DNA of 29,924 bases from Spirogloea muscicola (taxonomy: Eukaryota; Streptophyta; Zygnematophyceae; Spirogloeales; Spirogloeaceae): the NCBI GenBank assembly GCA_009602725.1, contig WELB01000128.1, positions 222,408 to 252,331 of the forward strand, given 5' to 3'. Made by a program: the position numbers and the translations under genes. The notes beneath the pieces were generated by a model. That model made no database searches and was not told the origin of the DNA. It saw nothing but the letters and a program-made list of their open reading frames with translations. Positions 9,601-21,300 of this stretch are shown in pieces (within the stretch, counting starts at the first letter, position 1; each line of letters opens with the position of its first letter).

Positions 9601-11471
9601 GCAGATCATGTTGACTTGAGTTTGGAAAAGCTCAGCATACCTTGCGGCGGTACTCGCGCTTGAGGTCCAGACTGTCGGGCTCGCTGTACTTGCTGAAGCC
9701 CAGCACCGCATAGTGGTCATGGCACGTCAGAAGCCGCGCAATCTCCTCCTCGGGCGAGCAGCCATCCGCTGGCGCTGCATCCGGCACGTCCTCCGATGGC
9801 GACGACGGCGCCGAGTTGGACCGGCTGAACCCATGGCGGTGCTCGCCCTCCGCGGCGCGTCGGAAGCCGGCAGAGTTGGTCCTCCAGAACCACTGCCCGT
9901 ACTTACCGAAGGTGCTGCCGCTCTCTGCGGCACCATGACCGTTGGCAGCAGCGCCAGCAGGCGGCCGGCGCCTAGCCCACGAGCTGCTGCCGCTGTCAGC
10001 GGCGTGCGAGGCGTACGACGTAGACGTGTCCTCTGAGCTCGCGGACCTTTGCCACGACTCCGAGTCCTGCGCCGCATCGCCGCCCTTCCCAGGTGGGCTC
10101 TGGCAGTAACTGGCTGCCTCGCCCGCTGGTGCGGCGGCGGCGGCGGCGGCGGCGGCGGCAGCCCTTGCGTGCACTGGGTACGTCCGGCTGCTGCCGGCGC
10201 TCCAAGCGCTGCGCCGGCGAGCGGCGCCGCCGTCCTTGCTGAGCTCGTCGGCCATGACATACAGGAGGATGTCGCTGGTGACGAACGCGAGCACGGCGCA
10301 GAGCGCCACGACCCGCACGCCGCCGCGGCTCCATGCGGAGTACACCGAGTAGAGCAGCAGGAAGCAGACCGCCGGCTTAAGCTGGCCTGCCGCGTACAGC
10401 GCACCTGCCAAGACGTTGTGGACATACTTAAGTGCTGCATTAATTGCTCGAAATGATTTGGCTGGTCTAGCTAGCTGGCTGGTCTGGCTAGCTAGCAATA
10501 TATCGATCTCAGTCAGGATTTTAGCTAATAGATCAAACCATCACAACGAGCTTGGTAAGGCCTGTCGGCCAAGTAGCCAACCAGCCGGTCAGCTGCCTGG
10601 TGATCTTTTTGCGTTGTCTCCATCAGATACATGAATGACAGACTATGAGCTTAATACTAAATTACAGTGTCTGTCTATGCAGGGCAACTCCCGCATGTTG
10701 GCATCAATTGAAAATGCGGCATTGCCATGGAGCCACTCCCTCCATAAACATATGTAGCTAAGTCAACCAGACCACTTTGGGTGCCGGCGCCTTCTGTGAC
10801 AACGAAGCATAATCTGGAAGCCCATTCAATCGAGTATTTGTCATTAGCAATTCACATTACTGACCTCCACAGCCGGCAGCGGCGGCCGACATCCAGATGC
10901 TGCCGTAAAGGGCCACAACGATAATTGAAAACCCGACAAAACCGACAATTGCCACAATGGGGCTGACGATTACCGCAGCCCCGACTGCCAGTGCCTGCGT
11001 CCGAGAGGGGGCAGGCGAAGTCAGCAGCGGCGCACTTGCTGACTTTGCAGGAACAACAATCGCCAGGGCTTTGCAGCAGAGCCAGGGGAGGGGTAACGGG
11101 GAGCAGGACATCCCAGAATGACCAGGGAGCCCTTGCTGACTTTGCAGAAACGGTGACCACCAGGGCTTTGCAGCAGAGCCAGGCGAGGGGGGGGGGGGAA
11201 GGGGAGCAGGGGGTCCCAACATACACAGGCAGTCTTCGCTGACTTCGCAAATACGACGACCGCCAGATATTTGCAGCTGCAGTGAAGCCAGGGCCTTCCA
11301 ACAGGGCCAGAGGGTCATACCGACGCGCCAGGGCTTTGCAGCTGCAGCAGATCCAGGGGCTTCCGACAGGGCCAGGGGGTCGTACCGAGGCCGCGGAGAA
11401 GAGGGGCCAGCCGGCGAGCAGGGCGACGGCAGCGGCGGCGGTCCAGAGGAGGAGGAGGACGGCGGCGGTGC
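6634..11471 (-). CDS. membrane-anchored J-domain co-chaperone, DNAJC14/plant J-Jiv90 type (5' end in gap)
   Basis: Nine exons are rebuilt, all in phase: beyond 11471-11386, 10994-10865, 10434-9641, 9076-8996, 8839-8717, 8405-8283, 7751-7665, 7418-7347, 7011-6634. They give about 623 codons; the start lies in the N gap. In order: at least two hydrophobic spans in exons 1-2 and two more at the start of exon 3; a long Ser/Ala-rich linker with a poly-Ala tract; a J domain with the HPD triad; then a Jiv90-type zinc domain with CSTCG, RWCQDCQ, DGDGWVEQ and YDISEWVHCQ motifs; and a glycine-rich, lysine-ending tail. Plant J-Jiv90 proteins and animal DNAJC14 share this order; DNAJC14 is an ER membrane protein that recruits Hsp70. 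Function here is inferred from architecture. The gene diverges from the UTP10 gene. Exon 7 ends with a weak GTTCTT donor and exon 8 with a GC donor. Confidence 0.9.
6967..8363 (-). other. Jiv90 (cleavage-inducing chaperone) domain region of the J-protein
   Basis: Spread over exons 6-9. It starts near the codon for Arg at 8363 with a CxxC pair (CSTC), then an HIWVVTD strand, RWCQDCQ as the second Cys pair, HAAKDGDGWVEQ, FACSDGVVYDISEWVHCQ, and GMVCPPNTHKPSFQV. The four cysteines should form a zinc site. The order and spacing match DNAJC14 and the plant J-Jiv90 proteins as I remember them. Confidence 0.85.
7012..7346 (-). other. GC-AG intron in the J-protein gene (intron 8)
   Basis: Exon 8 ends CAG|GCAAGT, the classical context of a GC 5' splice site, and the intron ends at ATGCAG|GGC. 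Joining at these points gives the conserved HCQ-GMVCPPNTH run in phase 0. The nearest GT, two codons further on, is in the wrong phase. Confidence 0.85.
8798..9715 (-). other. J domain of the co-chaperone (three exons)
   Basis: Helix I starts at HYAVLGFSKYS at the end of exon 3 (about 9715-9641). Exon 4 carries AMLVHPDKNQG with the essential His-Pro-Asp at 9056-9064, and helix III and its end (FEVLSDETKRDEYDEL) run into exon 5. The HPD triad is what stimulates Hsp70 ATPase activity, so the domain looks functional. The insertion of SEPDSLD between helices I and II is modest. Confidence 0.93.
10131..10160 (-). repeat. GCC/GGC trinucleotide run encoding poly-alanine
   Basis: About ten GCG/GCC triplets within exon 3 of the J-protein gene code for a run of alanines in the linker between the membrane segments and the J domain. 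The tract is prone to length change by slippage and is probably not essential to fold. Confidence 0.85.
10458..10498. repeat. short GGCTGGTCTAGCTAGCT tandem duplication in an intron
   Basis: Two near-copies of a roughly 20-base CTAGCTAGC-rich unit lie immediately upstream (minus strand) of the acceptor of exon 3 of the J-protein gene. The tract is palindromic in part (GCTAGC). Confidence 0.6.
11008..11390. repeat. intronic minisatellite, units of about 65 and 100 bases
   Basis: Intron 1 of the J-protein gene (11385-10995) is built largely of repeats. GACTTTGCAG or GACTTCGCA recurs at 11041, 11138 and 11241 with shared flanks such as GGGCTTTGCAGCAGAGCCAGG, a period of about 100. A second unit of about 65 bases, with GGGCCAG-GGGTC-TACCGA, occurs twice, at about 11296-11325 and 11361-11390. 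The outer edge of the second copy is the exon 1 5' splice site. A run of G lies at about 11187-11197. Confidence 0.8.
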
Positions 11472-12335
11472 NNNNNNNNNNNNNNNNNNNNNNNNNNNNN
11501 NNNNNNNNNNNNNNNNNNNNNNNNNNNNNNNNNNNNNNNNNNNNNNNNNNNNNNNNNNNNNNNNNNNNNNNNNNNNNNNNNNNNNNNNNNNNNNNNNNNN
11601 NNNNNNNNNNNNNNNNNNNNNNNNNNNNNNNNNNNNNNNNNNNNNNNNNNNNNNNNNNNNNNNNNNNNNNNNNNNNNNNNNNNNNNNNNNNNNNNNNNNN
11701 NNNNNNNNNNNNNNNNNNNNNNNNNNNNNNNNNNNNNNNNNNNNNNNNNNNNNNNNNNNNNNNNNNNNNNNNNNNNNNNNNNNNNNNNNNNNNNNNNNNN
11801 NNNNNNNNNNNNNNNNNNNNNNNNNNNNNNNNNNNNNNNNNNNNNNNNNNNNNNNNNNNNNNNNNNNNNNNNNNNNNNNNNNNNNNNNNNNNNNNNNNNN
11901 NNNNNNNNNNNNNNNNNNNNNNNNNNNNNNNNNNNNNNNNNNNNNNNNNNNNNNNNNNNNNNNNNNNNNNNNNNNNNNNNNNNNNNNNNNNNNNNNNNNN
12001 NNNNNNNNNNNNNNNNNNNNNNNNNNNNNNNNNNNNNNNNNNNNNNNNNNNNNNNNNNNNNNNNNNNNNNNNNNNNNNNNNNNNNNNNNNNNNNNNNNNN
12101 NNNNNNNNNNNNNNNNNNNNNNNNNNNNNNNNNNNNNNNNNNNNNNNNNNNNNNNNNNNNNNNNNNNNNNNNNNNNNNNNNNNNNNNNNNNNNNNNNNNN
12201 NNNNNNNNNNNNNNNNNNNNNNNNNNNNNNNNNNNNNNNNNNNNNNNNNNNNNNNNNNNNNNNNNNNNNNNNNNNNNNNNNNNNNNNNNNNNNNNNNNNN
12301 NNNNNNNNNNNNNNNNNNNNNNNNNNNNNNNNNNN
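11472..12335. other. assembly gap (864 N)
   Basis: A run of N. On its left is the earliest visible exon of the minus-strand J-protein gene; on its right the first visible exon of UTP10 on the plus strand. Both start codons and the shared bidirectional promoter must lie in it. The length may be an estimate. Confidence 0.99.
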
Positions 12336-15300
12336 GCCGCCGCCGGGCGCGGCACCGCCGGGCTCCGGCGGCGCGCAGCGCGTCGTCCGGCCGTCGCTGC
12401 TCTTCGCGCCGCGCGAGGCCGCCGAGGTCGACCTCCAGACTGTCTTCGACGTCGCGCAGGCCGGTGAGCTGTGGGCTGGGATCAGGCGGCCAGGGGCTTG
12501 AGGGCTCAGGCCCTAGGCTGATGGCACTGAACGCTGATCTTCCCCAGAGCCTTGTTCTACTGTAATCACGGTAACCAGTCTCATTACTCTGACGCTTATG
12601 CTTCGAGACCGGCCGTCCGTGGCCGTCGTGGGATTTTCCCAGGCCTGGCGGAGCTCGTGGCGCTGGACGCGCGCTTCGGCGCCCACCGCGAGCCGCTGTT
12701 CGGCGCTGCCGCGCTGCGCGAGGACCGCGAGCTCCTGGACGCCGCCGCCAATGGCCGCCTCGATGCCGCGCTCGCTGCTTTCCTGCGCCTCCTCTCCGCT
12801 TACCTCCTGCTGCCGGCCGCCCACCAAACCCTCGAGTACCTCATCCGCCGCTACAAGTGAGTATAGGGTTTAGGGTAACCCAGGCATTCAGGGTTTTCCG
12901 AGGGTCAGGGTTTTACTCTCTCTAGTAATCCATGGGCTGGCCGATCAACGAGAGAAAGACTCTTCCAGTAATGGGCGATGGCTGGAATTGGCCAGCCCAG
13001 AAAAAAAATGTACAAAGCCAATCGAAAGCCGTCGCCCTCTACTGGCAGAGGCTTTCTTAAAATCGTCAAGCTTCGTTCCTAAGTTTTAGCAATCCCTTCT
13101 CTTAGAGACTAAGGTGCAACACTGGTAGATTTCTTATCGGAGTACTTAGTCCAACGCTTATGAAGTCGGCGTGGCCGCTGGCCTGCAAGCTCGATCCAGC
13201 TCTGACGACCAGAAGCTGGTCTCTTGTTGCCCTGGTCACCCAGGGTTTAGGGTTCAGGTCAAGACGGGCAGCAACACCAGGTGCAGCAGTAGCTCGCAAG
13301 AGCTACAAAATCTGAATTTGCCTTCATAAGTGTCGACCTCAGAGTGACTGAGCAACCAAAGAGAAGCTTCAGGGCATGCGCGCAGTTCTTGTGGGCTCAG
13401 AGACAAGTACAAGGTTTAGCTAACTTTAGGCCAAGTCAATCAAGCACTTCACACGTGTCTAGCACTGGGAGCTCAGGTTTACAATCTGGTGTTGAGCACA
13501 CCACTTAGGCTAAGGCTTACATTGGCCAGCAATTTAGGGTCAGCCTTTCATTAGATAAAGGCGGACAGCTAGCGGCAGACTTGCGGCACCTGTAGACGGT
13601 CATGCAAAAGCCTTCAATACCAAGGAGTCAGAGTCTCTTTCATAACGTTGCACCTACTTACTTCCAAAGGCGCGTTGCACGTGTTGCATTATGGTGGTGG
13701 CAGGGTCCAGGTCTACAATGTGGACGCCATGATGGCGTGCATCCTGCCGTACCACGAGACAAATCTCTTTGTCAAGATCGTTCAGCTGCTACACCTCCGG
13801 TCAGTGACCCTCTTGGAAGGTCCTGAAACCCGTTGGGTTTTGCGGATGCAGAATGGGCATATATAGACTTTCTCTTAGACAGACATATAGCATGTGCCCA
13901 GTTGTGATCTATACTGCCGCACCTGGAATAATACACTCTGCCTTATGATAGCAATGGCAATGGCGTTCATTTGCTTCGCTGATTCTCAGCATCTTTTTGC
14001 CCCTCTTGCATTTGCCTGCCTGCAGTTCTTCTGTGCTTAGGCTTAGGGGTTAGTGTTAAGCATGCAGGAGATCAGGTAGTAGCAGACTTCTTACCTTTTG
14101 TGAGCTGCATAATATGTCGTGCTTACGACTGATTAGGTGACCCCTTTACTTGGCACCGGTACTGGCTGGCTTGTGCAACAGAAAGACGAGGTGGGAGTTT
14201 TTGGAGGGCTGCCAGCGATCAGGGGCCGCTGTGCCACGATCCGCGCTGGTGCAGCGTTGCACGCATGACATGGCTGTGCTGGAAGCCATTTGCGAGCTTG
14301 TAAGCCTTGCCCTGCACCAATGCAGAAACTTCTATGATGTAATACGCGTTTAGGATAATAACATGGTCTAAGACGCGGTTAAGTTAACTACAGGGGTTTG
14401 CTACTACAGCGTGAACAGTACATCGTCGCCAACAAGCTATTGCTACTTCTGCGAGGCTGCAGGGGCACCTTGCGCTGACTCCGTCAGCAACTGAAGGAGC
14501 CTGAAATGGTTGTGGATGGGTGTGCCAGGCCAAGTCCGCTGCGGAGCTCGGGGCACTCAACCGTGTCGCGCTATCCTTCTGCGCTGTGACGGTCATGGAG
14601 ACCATGGCAGTCGTCCCGGTTCTCTCAGACTCTCTTGTCAGCCGCATCCTGCCCTACGTGCAGCACTCCTTCCGGAAGGACGTTGCTAAAGAGTACCAGG
14701 TTGGCAAATAGAAGCTGCTGCAAGCAGCTCAAATTGTCCTTAATACTTGGCCGAGGGCGTTGTTCATGTGATTATTGTCTATATAACAACCAGATCTGGT
14801 CAGCAATCCGGTTTGCGATTGTGATGCCAGTTTGTGCCGCATAATCTGCACGAGCACTATATTGTCAGGCAAGTTCGCTCGTAGTAACACCTGCTCACGT
14901 CAGGCTGGGGAGCTGTGAGTTCCATCTGATGCCTGGGTGGAGCTCTCCGGCTCTCTGTCCTTGCAGGCCGGCGGCTTGATGGTCGTCGCACAAATTGCAA
15001 GCCGCGCGGAGCTGTCAGAGGCCCTCCTGGAGACCCTCTTCGAGGGCCTGTGCAAGCCTGCGGATGCCGCGCACGAAGATGCGGGGCCACCCATGGCTGA
15101 GGAGCGCCTGCTCCTCCTCGTCCAGCTCTGCCAGGTGGGTCAGCAACTGCAAACCCGCTGAAATGTCTAAGTGAGTACGTAAAATCGTCAGTCCTTGAGT
15201 CCCAGCATCTCTAAGTGTCACGGTATCATGCTTAATCCATTGAATGGATGCTTAGCCTACCTAAGCAAGCGAGTAAGTTACCCTGTGTGTGAGCCTATCC

Positions 15301-18300
15301 ACAACTGATCTGCTCGCTGGTATTGTCCCTGCGATCGCCAAGCTGTCGCCAGTGGAGCCAGTTGTGACGGAATTTTGTGTCAATCCTATCAAGAATTTCA
15401 TACTTAAGAGATTCTGCTTTTAATGTTCCCATTGAGTTTAGCGTACTACTGTCTTGAGATCTCTCTAATGAAGTTCAGCGTCTGCTCTTTTCTTTACCTG
15501 CCTTCCATGCGCAGACGTTTAATAGAAGCCTGTTGATGTAGCCTTTCCGACACCTCTGCCTGACATTGTGCAGAAACAAATGCTGAAAACATTTCCCAGA
15601 AAGGCTTTCAATTATCTCGTTAAATTCAGGTGAGTGACACTGCCAACCAGGTCGCACCTCGTTCAGTTGCTTTTGGCAGCTCAATGCAGTAGCCAACTTG
15701 CACGTGTGAAGGATATTGATCAGACATTCACCTAAATTCTTGCGTAGTGGCACAGGGATCTGCCTGTTCTCCTTGCGGAAGTATCTGCCAGATTCAACAC
15801 CTTCAATCTGCTGTCACTCTTGTTGGAAGGCCTTATCCAGCACAGGCAAGACACCAGGCTCCTGCAAGGCCTATGTGGCCTTTGTCGATATTGTTGCTTA
15901 TGGCTTATTCTGTGACTTGAGGTTGGTGCATGCACGTATAGATGTGTCATGTGCAGCTCGGATCCGATGTTTTCTCCAGCAGGCTCTGGAGCTAGTAGAT
16001 CACATCAATCATCAGGAGGAGCTTCTGTTCTTGTGGTAGACATATTGGTGCACTTGCAAAGAGAAGCACCGGGCGAGAGGAGGTGTCAAGCAACTAAAAC
16101 CTCAAGTTGATTGCAGCTCGCGGCAGGAGAGGCACGAGCAGCTGCTGCTCAACATCATTGCTCGGGTGCCGCTTTCCCGCCACATCAAAGCAATGGTCTT
16201 GTCGCTGCTGAGCATCTGCCAGCTGAGACCTTCCTCCAACAAAGACCATGGCAAGGAGCTGCAGCATACAAGTGGGTTGTCTGCACTAGACTGGAGGACT
16301 GTATTTTGGCAATTGACTATCACGTCCATAATTGTTTTGGTTACCGCCTGCATGACATGTCAGATTGGGTCTCGCTAAGAATCTGCTCAGTCTCAGCTCC
16401 TGATTGTTGTGTGCTTCTTGTCTCTGTCTCTATTTCTGCCACACCTGCACCAAAGAAGAGTCACTGCACTTAGTAAGCTCGGAGTCGGAGAGGCTACAGG
16501 CAATGATGCAAATTTGCTTGGCAAAGTGCAGGAAGCATGGCTCACAGAGTCCTGCAGGCACTTGACAAGCGATATGGGGTGGAGCTGGACGAAGCCCTCA
16601 ACTTGGCTTTGGCGGTGCGCAAGTCTGCACCCACAGCCATGCTTTCACTCCGTTGCCTGCTCGTCACAAGCAATTTCCACAAGTGCAGTCGCCTGTGTTG
16701 TGTCCAAAAGTGGCGTACTCCGCATGGGCCTGATCTCATGACACCTTCAGTCTCATCTCAGAGTAACTTCGGTTCTGTATGTTAACCATGTTGTATGCAA
16801 CAAGGATAATTGATGTGTAATTCAATATTCTACGTGCAGGATGACAATGAAGACAGGAGCAGCAAGAAGAGTGTGGAAGAGGGTGCTCCTGGGCTGCTGT
16901 CATTCCTGAACGAGGTGCTGCCCCACAGCCTCCGCTCCCCGCTGCCCGAGTCTCGCACAACGCTCATCCGCGCTGTCAATGATGCCAAGGTACAGTCTCT
17001 TCAGCATTTTCGTCTTGGGCCTAAGGTCGGTGTAGCAGATCCTGCCGCTCTTTCTGTGCAATGCTGGCTTGAAGGTGGCAGACGAGTATGGTTACCGTGG
17101 GGCCTATGATCATCTTATTTGTGATGGAAACTTGTGTTAGTTGAGCATGCTCCGACATCCTCTGTTGCAGGTAGAAATGCTTGCAGAACTGACTGCATGA
17201 TCAATGTTGAATGCGAGTTAGATGAGTTGCATATACATGACTTGCAACTCAGGAACCCTAACGTTCACGTGACTACTGATGAAGAGGCACATGTTTGCCA
17301 CTTTGTAGCAGCAGTTCTGATGTATCAGAGCTGAGCTGCCTGGTGCACGTGGGAGCAGGCACACATTCGCGTGGCGGCGGTGCGCCGGTTGGCGGAGCTC
17401 TCCAGGACCACAGAGTTGGACCTGCAGTTCCGGGTAATACAGCGACTCTTCTAAAAGCACGACAAGGTGCTTGCAGCTGTCATGCTTGGCAGCAGCCTAG
17501 ATCTTGAGGACTCTTTTATATGAATTATTTTAGCATATCGTAGGTGTCTACATTAGTAGATTACAGTTTTGGGCCTGGTGAGCTGATTATTGCAAGGAGT
17601 AGCATGTCGTTAAGTATACCTCATTTCTGTTGAAGAACATGCCACTGTCAGGTTCCACTGTACTGTCCTCTTTGTCATCCCATGGTGGTCTAAGTCCTGA
17701 TGCATCATTTGATGCCATTCAGATATATCTGGCAGACGTCCTCCAGCAGCGCCTCCAGGATGAGGACTGGCAGGTCACACTGGCCGTGCTGGCGGCCAAG
17801 GACATGCTCATCGACAGCCTCTCCCCCGAATCGTTGTTCAATGCCCTGGCAGGCCTTCTGCACTCCGCGCGACGGGCCATTTCTTCAGGTGTGCTGTACA
17901 TGCACTTCAGTTGCACATGGCGTTGACGGTCTTGGTTACAGCACCCATCACTGGCATTGTTAATTGAATTGTCAATCTCAAAGGAGATGAAGTGCTTATA
18001 GCAAGGCTGAGGTCGAGTGGAAAGATGCGTGTTTTATGCTTGTGCTAACTGGTTGTTTAGAGCAGTGCAGCACTCTGTATGTCTATGATGAGCGGTGGCA
18101 GTTGTTGATCTCTGGCAGTTAACGTAAAGTCATCAAGAGGTGTCTAAGCCTATGGCTTGCTCCTTCAGCTCACCTGACTGTCTCATGAGTTCATCGTATG
18201 GACGGTTGTGATTGTGTCAGCAGCTTCAAAAGGCCAGCAAGCGGAAATAAGGGCCGTGCTAAAGAGAGGGCTGAAGCTGCTGATTAATCACTTCCTCCCT

Positions 18301-21300
18301 ACCAATCCCAGTTATGCTCGCAGGGTTGCTACAACCCTCACAGGCTACCTGCTATGCACGCCTAAGGTAACATCCTCAGTTATGGCTAATACATCAAATG
18401 CTGGTGGGAGAGGGCTAGGGCACGGGATTGGCATTGGCATTGGCGTAGGCTTTAGGGTTCAGATTCGCTCGGATAGCCATTAGCCAGTTGATTAGGTGCC
18501 TTCACCTTCACCACATCTTGATGCTTGCTTTACCGGCTCGGTACACTGTGGAGATGTATTGCTTTCTTATTTCAACGACTCTATTAGACATACAACGTAC
18601 AATATATCTGAATCAATTGCCAGTGCATAGGAGGCTGCAAGCAAGGGTTGCAATTCACCTGCTGCTATTGTGTGAAGAACGTGTGAGATGCAAGTGACTG
18701 CATCAAGTCGGCTCTTGAAGCATTGGGCAATTATCACATTGCTATGCTGCTTGGCCACCAGAGCTCAGGAGGTGCTCCATTGTATGCTTGATGTGTCAAC
18801 ATATAAATGCTTGTTATGGTCATGCAGCTCCGGTCGGTGAGCCACACAGCGATCAGGCTGGCTGCGCAGCTTGGTGAGGCTGTTCCTGAGTTCAAGTGCA
18901 TGCAAATGGCTGAGGCAGCAATGGACCAGCATTCTGCAGGAGAGGATAGTGAGAAACACAACAAGGTAGGAATGGAAGGCAAGGCAAGACAAGGGCAGCA
19001 TTTTCAAATACTTAGTATGTGGTCAGTGTGGCCTCAAGTGATGAGCAATTCATCCTGCAGCACTGACAGCAGCAGTGTACTTCACGTACAATTATTCCTC
19101 CAGCTGCCACCATAAGTACGTCACTTGTCCACCAATTCTTTGCAGGAAGAGGGACAGAGAAGAGACACTTTGGTGAACATAGCAGTCGTCTCGTCCATAG
19201 CTGCGTCAGGACTGGCAGCAGTTGTCAATGCTCTTGGTGAAAGTTCTGGCAATCTGGACACGCTGCTTTTGCTCTTGGCACTCTTGAATTTAGGACCAGA
19301 TATCGAACAAGGTGAGATCATTTTTTGTACATCAGCGGTCAGAGATGCTGCTGACCAGTCTTAAGTCAGATTATCACATACTGGCAATTGTGTAACAGGT
19401 CACTTTGCCTGGAAGCAGCGAGTCTCGATGAGGTAAAAGATCATCTCTTCAGAGTCGGTATGTCGTGGCCATATTCTGAAGACAATTTCATTGCACTGCT
19501 CTGCAGAAAGCCTTAATGGGTATCTTGACAAGCTGTTATCTCAGCTCAAGAGGTTGTGGGAGATGCTCGGAGAGTCAGACTTGCCAATGGAAGCTTTGCA
19601 AAAGGTGATGGAACTTGCTGCTTTGTGGGAAGATGATCTGTGCAAGTTGCCATCTTGTCAAAGCTGTGATCATACTGTGGTCTTGCAGTCCACAGCGCAT
19701 GTGCTATCTTGGCATCTACCTTAAGTGAGAGTTTTATCCAGTTACTTTGCTGCGGGCAATTCTCCGTGTTGCTCTCTAATTACTGTGCAGTAGCAAGCCT
19801 ACAAGATTTCACTGTTGACCTTATACATTACAATGTCTCTTCTCAATGCTTGCAGATTGATTACCAGGATACAGACAACAACAGTGCTGAAGTTTCAATA
19901 CAACGCTTTGCAACTTCAGAGGGGCAGTCATCAGCTTGTACTCAAGCTGAATTTCTACTCCGCTCCTTGCACATGCTTCTGCGTCGCCTTTTGGCTTCGG
20001 CAGCCTCTGAGCCATCAATACAAGGCTCAGAACCCAGTCATACAAGACTTCTGAGAGAGCTCTATGTGCTCTTTGTGACCGCCAAGCCAACGGCTCTATT
20101 TGAGAAGCACCTGACAACGCTTTTGGACCACGTGGCTGCAAGTTCCAAAGTCATTCAGTTTCTTGTGGATTTCATTGTTGGGATTGGTAAGTGGATTGCA
20201 ACTTTCTGTGCTTCAATTTGTTTCACGCTGTGATGATGACGTGCATAGTCCAGCCTGACTGCTCATGAGCTTGAAAGCAGGGGTATTGAGTTATTGGTCG
20301 TCATATATGTTCATTCCGTGCATTTTGAAGGGCGTTAGTCAATTTGTGCTCATCCCTTAAGGACATCACCTGCATGGAAAAAGAGAAGAGCCATGATGGC
20401 CAAATGCTGCACCATTTCAATTAATGAATATGCCGATATTCTACAGAGAGTGTTCCTGGGGTCGTGCAAGTCCGAAGTCTTCAGCTTTTGGCCTTGCATT
20501 TTGAAGCTGGTGGCAGCACCGCCAGACCGACAGCCCTCCGCGACATGGCGCTGGCTGCTCTGCCTGCCCTGTTATTCACTCTTGGCGGCCACTCCAGGGT
20601 ACGTATCATCTGATTGATGAGTTTGGTGTCCAATGAATCTAAATTAGGCAAAGATTATAAGGTCTACAGTTTGCAACGATTATGTGTTTTTGAGCATGTC
20701 TACTGTGTGACAGATTTCTTGAAGGATTTCTTGAAGTATATGCAATGTGAAGCAATTTAGTCATTTGATCTTGTTGCAGCCAGCTAGGGAGGAGGCGCAG
20801 CAGTGTGTGACCCACATTTACAGCGCAACCTCGACAATAAAAAAGCAAGGTGCTGAACGTGCACTTCCAAATTAACCAGCTAATTTTCTCGATTGGGCCC
20901 CCTGTTTACTATGGCATTGCTGCAGTGATGTTGCTGCGCTTCTTATCAAATCATCCCATAGCACAAGGATAGCTTCTCGTAGTAGGAATTGTGACTCTTT
21001 TAGGATACAAACTTGCTTGTTGCCCTGCAGAAGATGCAATTGACTTGCTCACAGAATAGAAATTGATGTTTATTGAGGCTGTGCAGTATCAGGGGCCAAG
21101 GTGCCGTGGCAAGTTTGTCGGCAATTGCTTAAAGAGCTGTTGGATGCAAGGGACTTGTTTGCCGAAGATGGCGGCTACCTGTCCGCATTTCTTGACCATA
21201 TGCTCAACGCTAAGAATGGGCGGTGAGTGGGTGAACAGTAATAAACACCTATGACCTGATACAAATGTCGTGTCCAACTTTTGATATATGTGTATATATA

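Noticed and set aside
11282-12565. Long open frame running through the N gap on the plus strand, and a matching minus-strand frame
   Set aside because: Most of it is undetermined bases, and the flanking ends belong to introns or to other frames of real exons.
21017-21060. Possible extra UTP10 exon after CCCTGCAG
   Set aside because: It would be in phase but ends in a stop codon, while direct joining of 20849 to 21087 keeps phase and family sequence.
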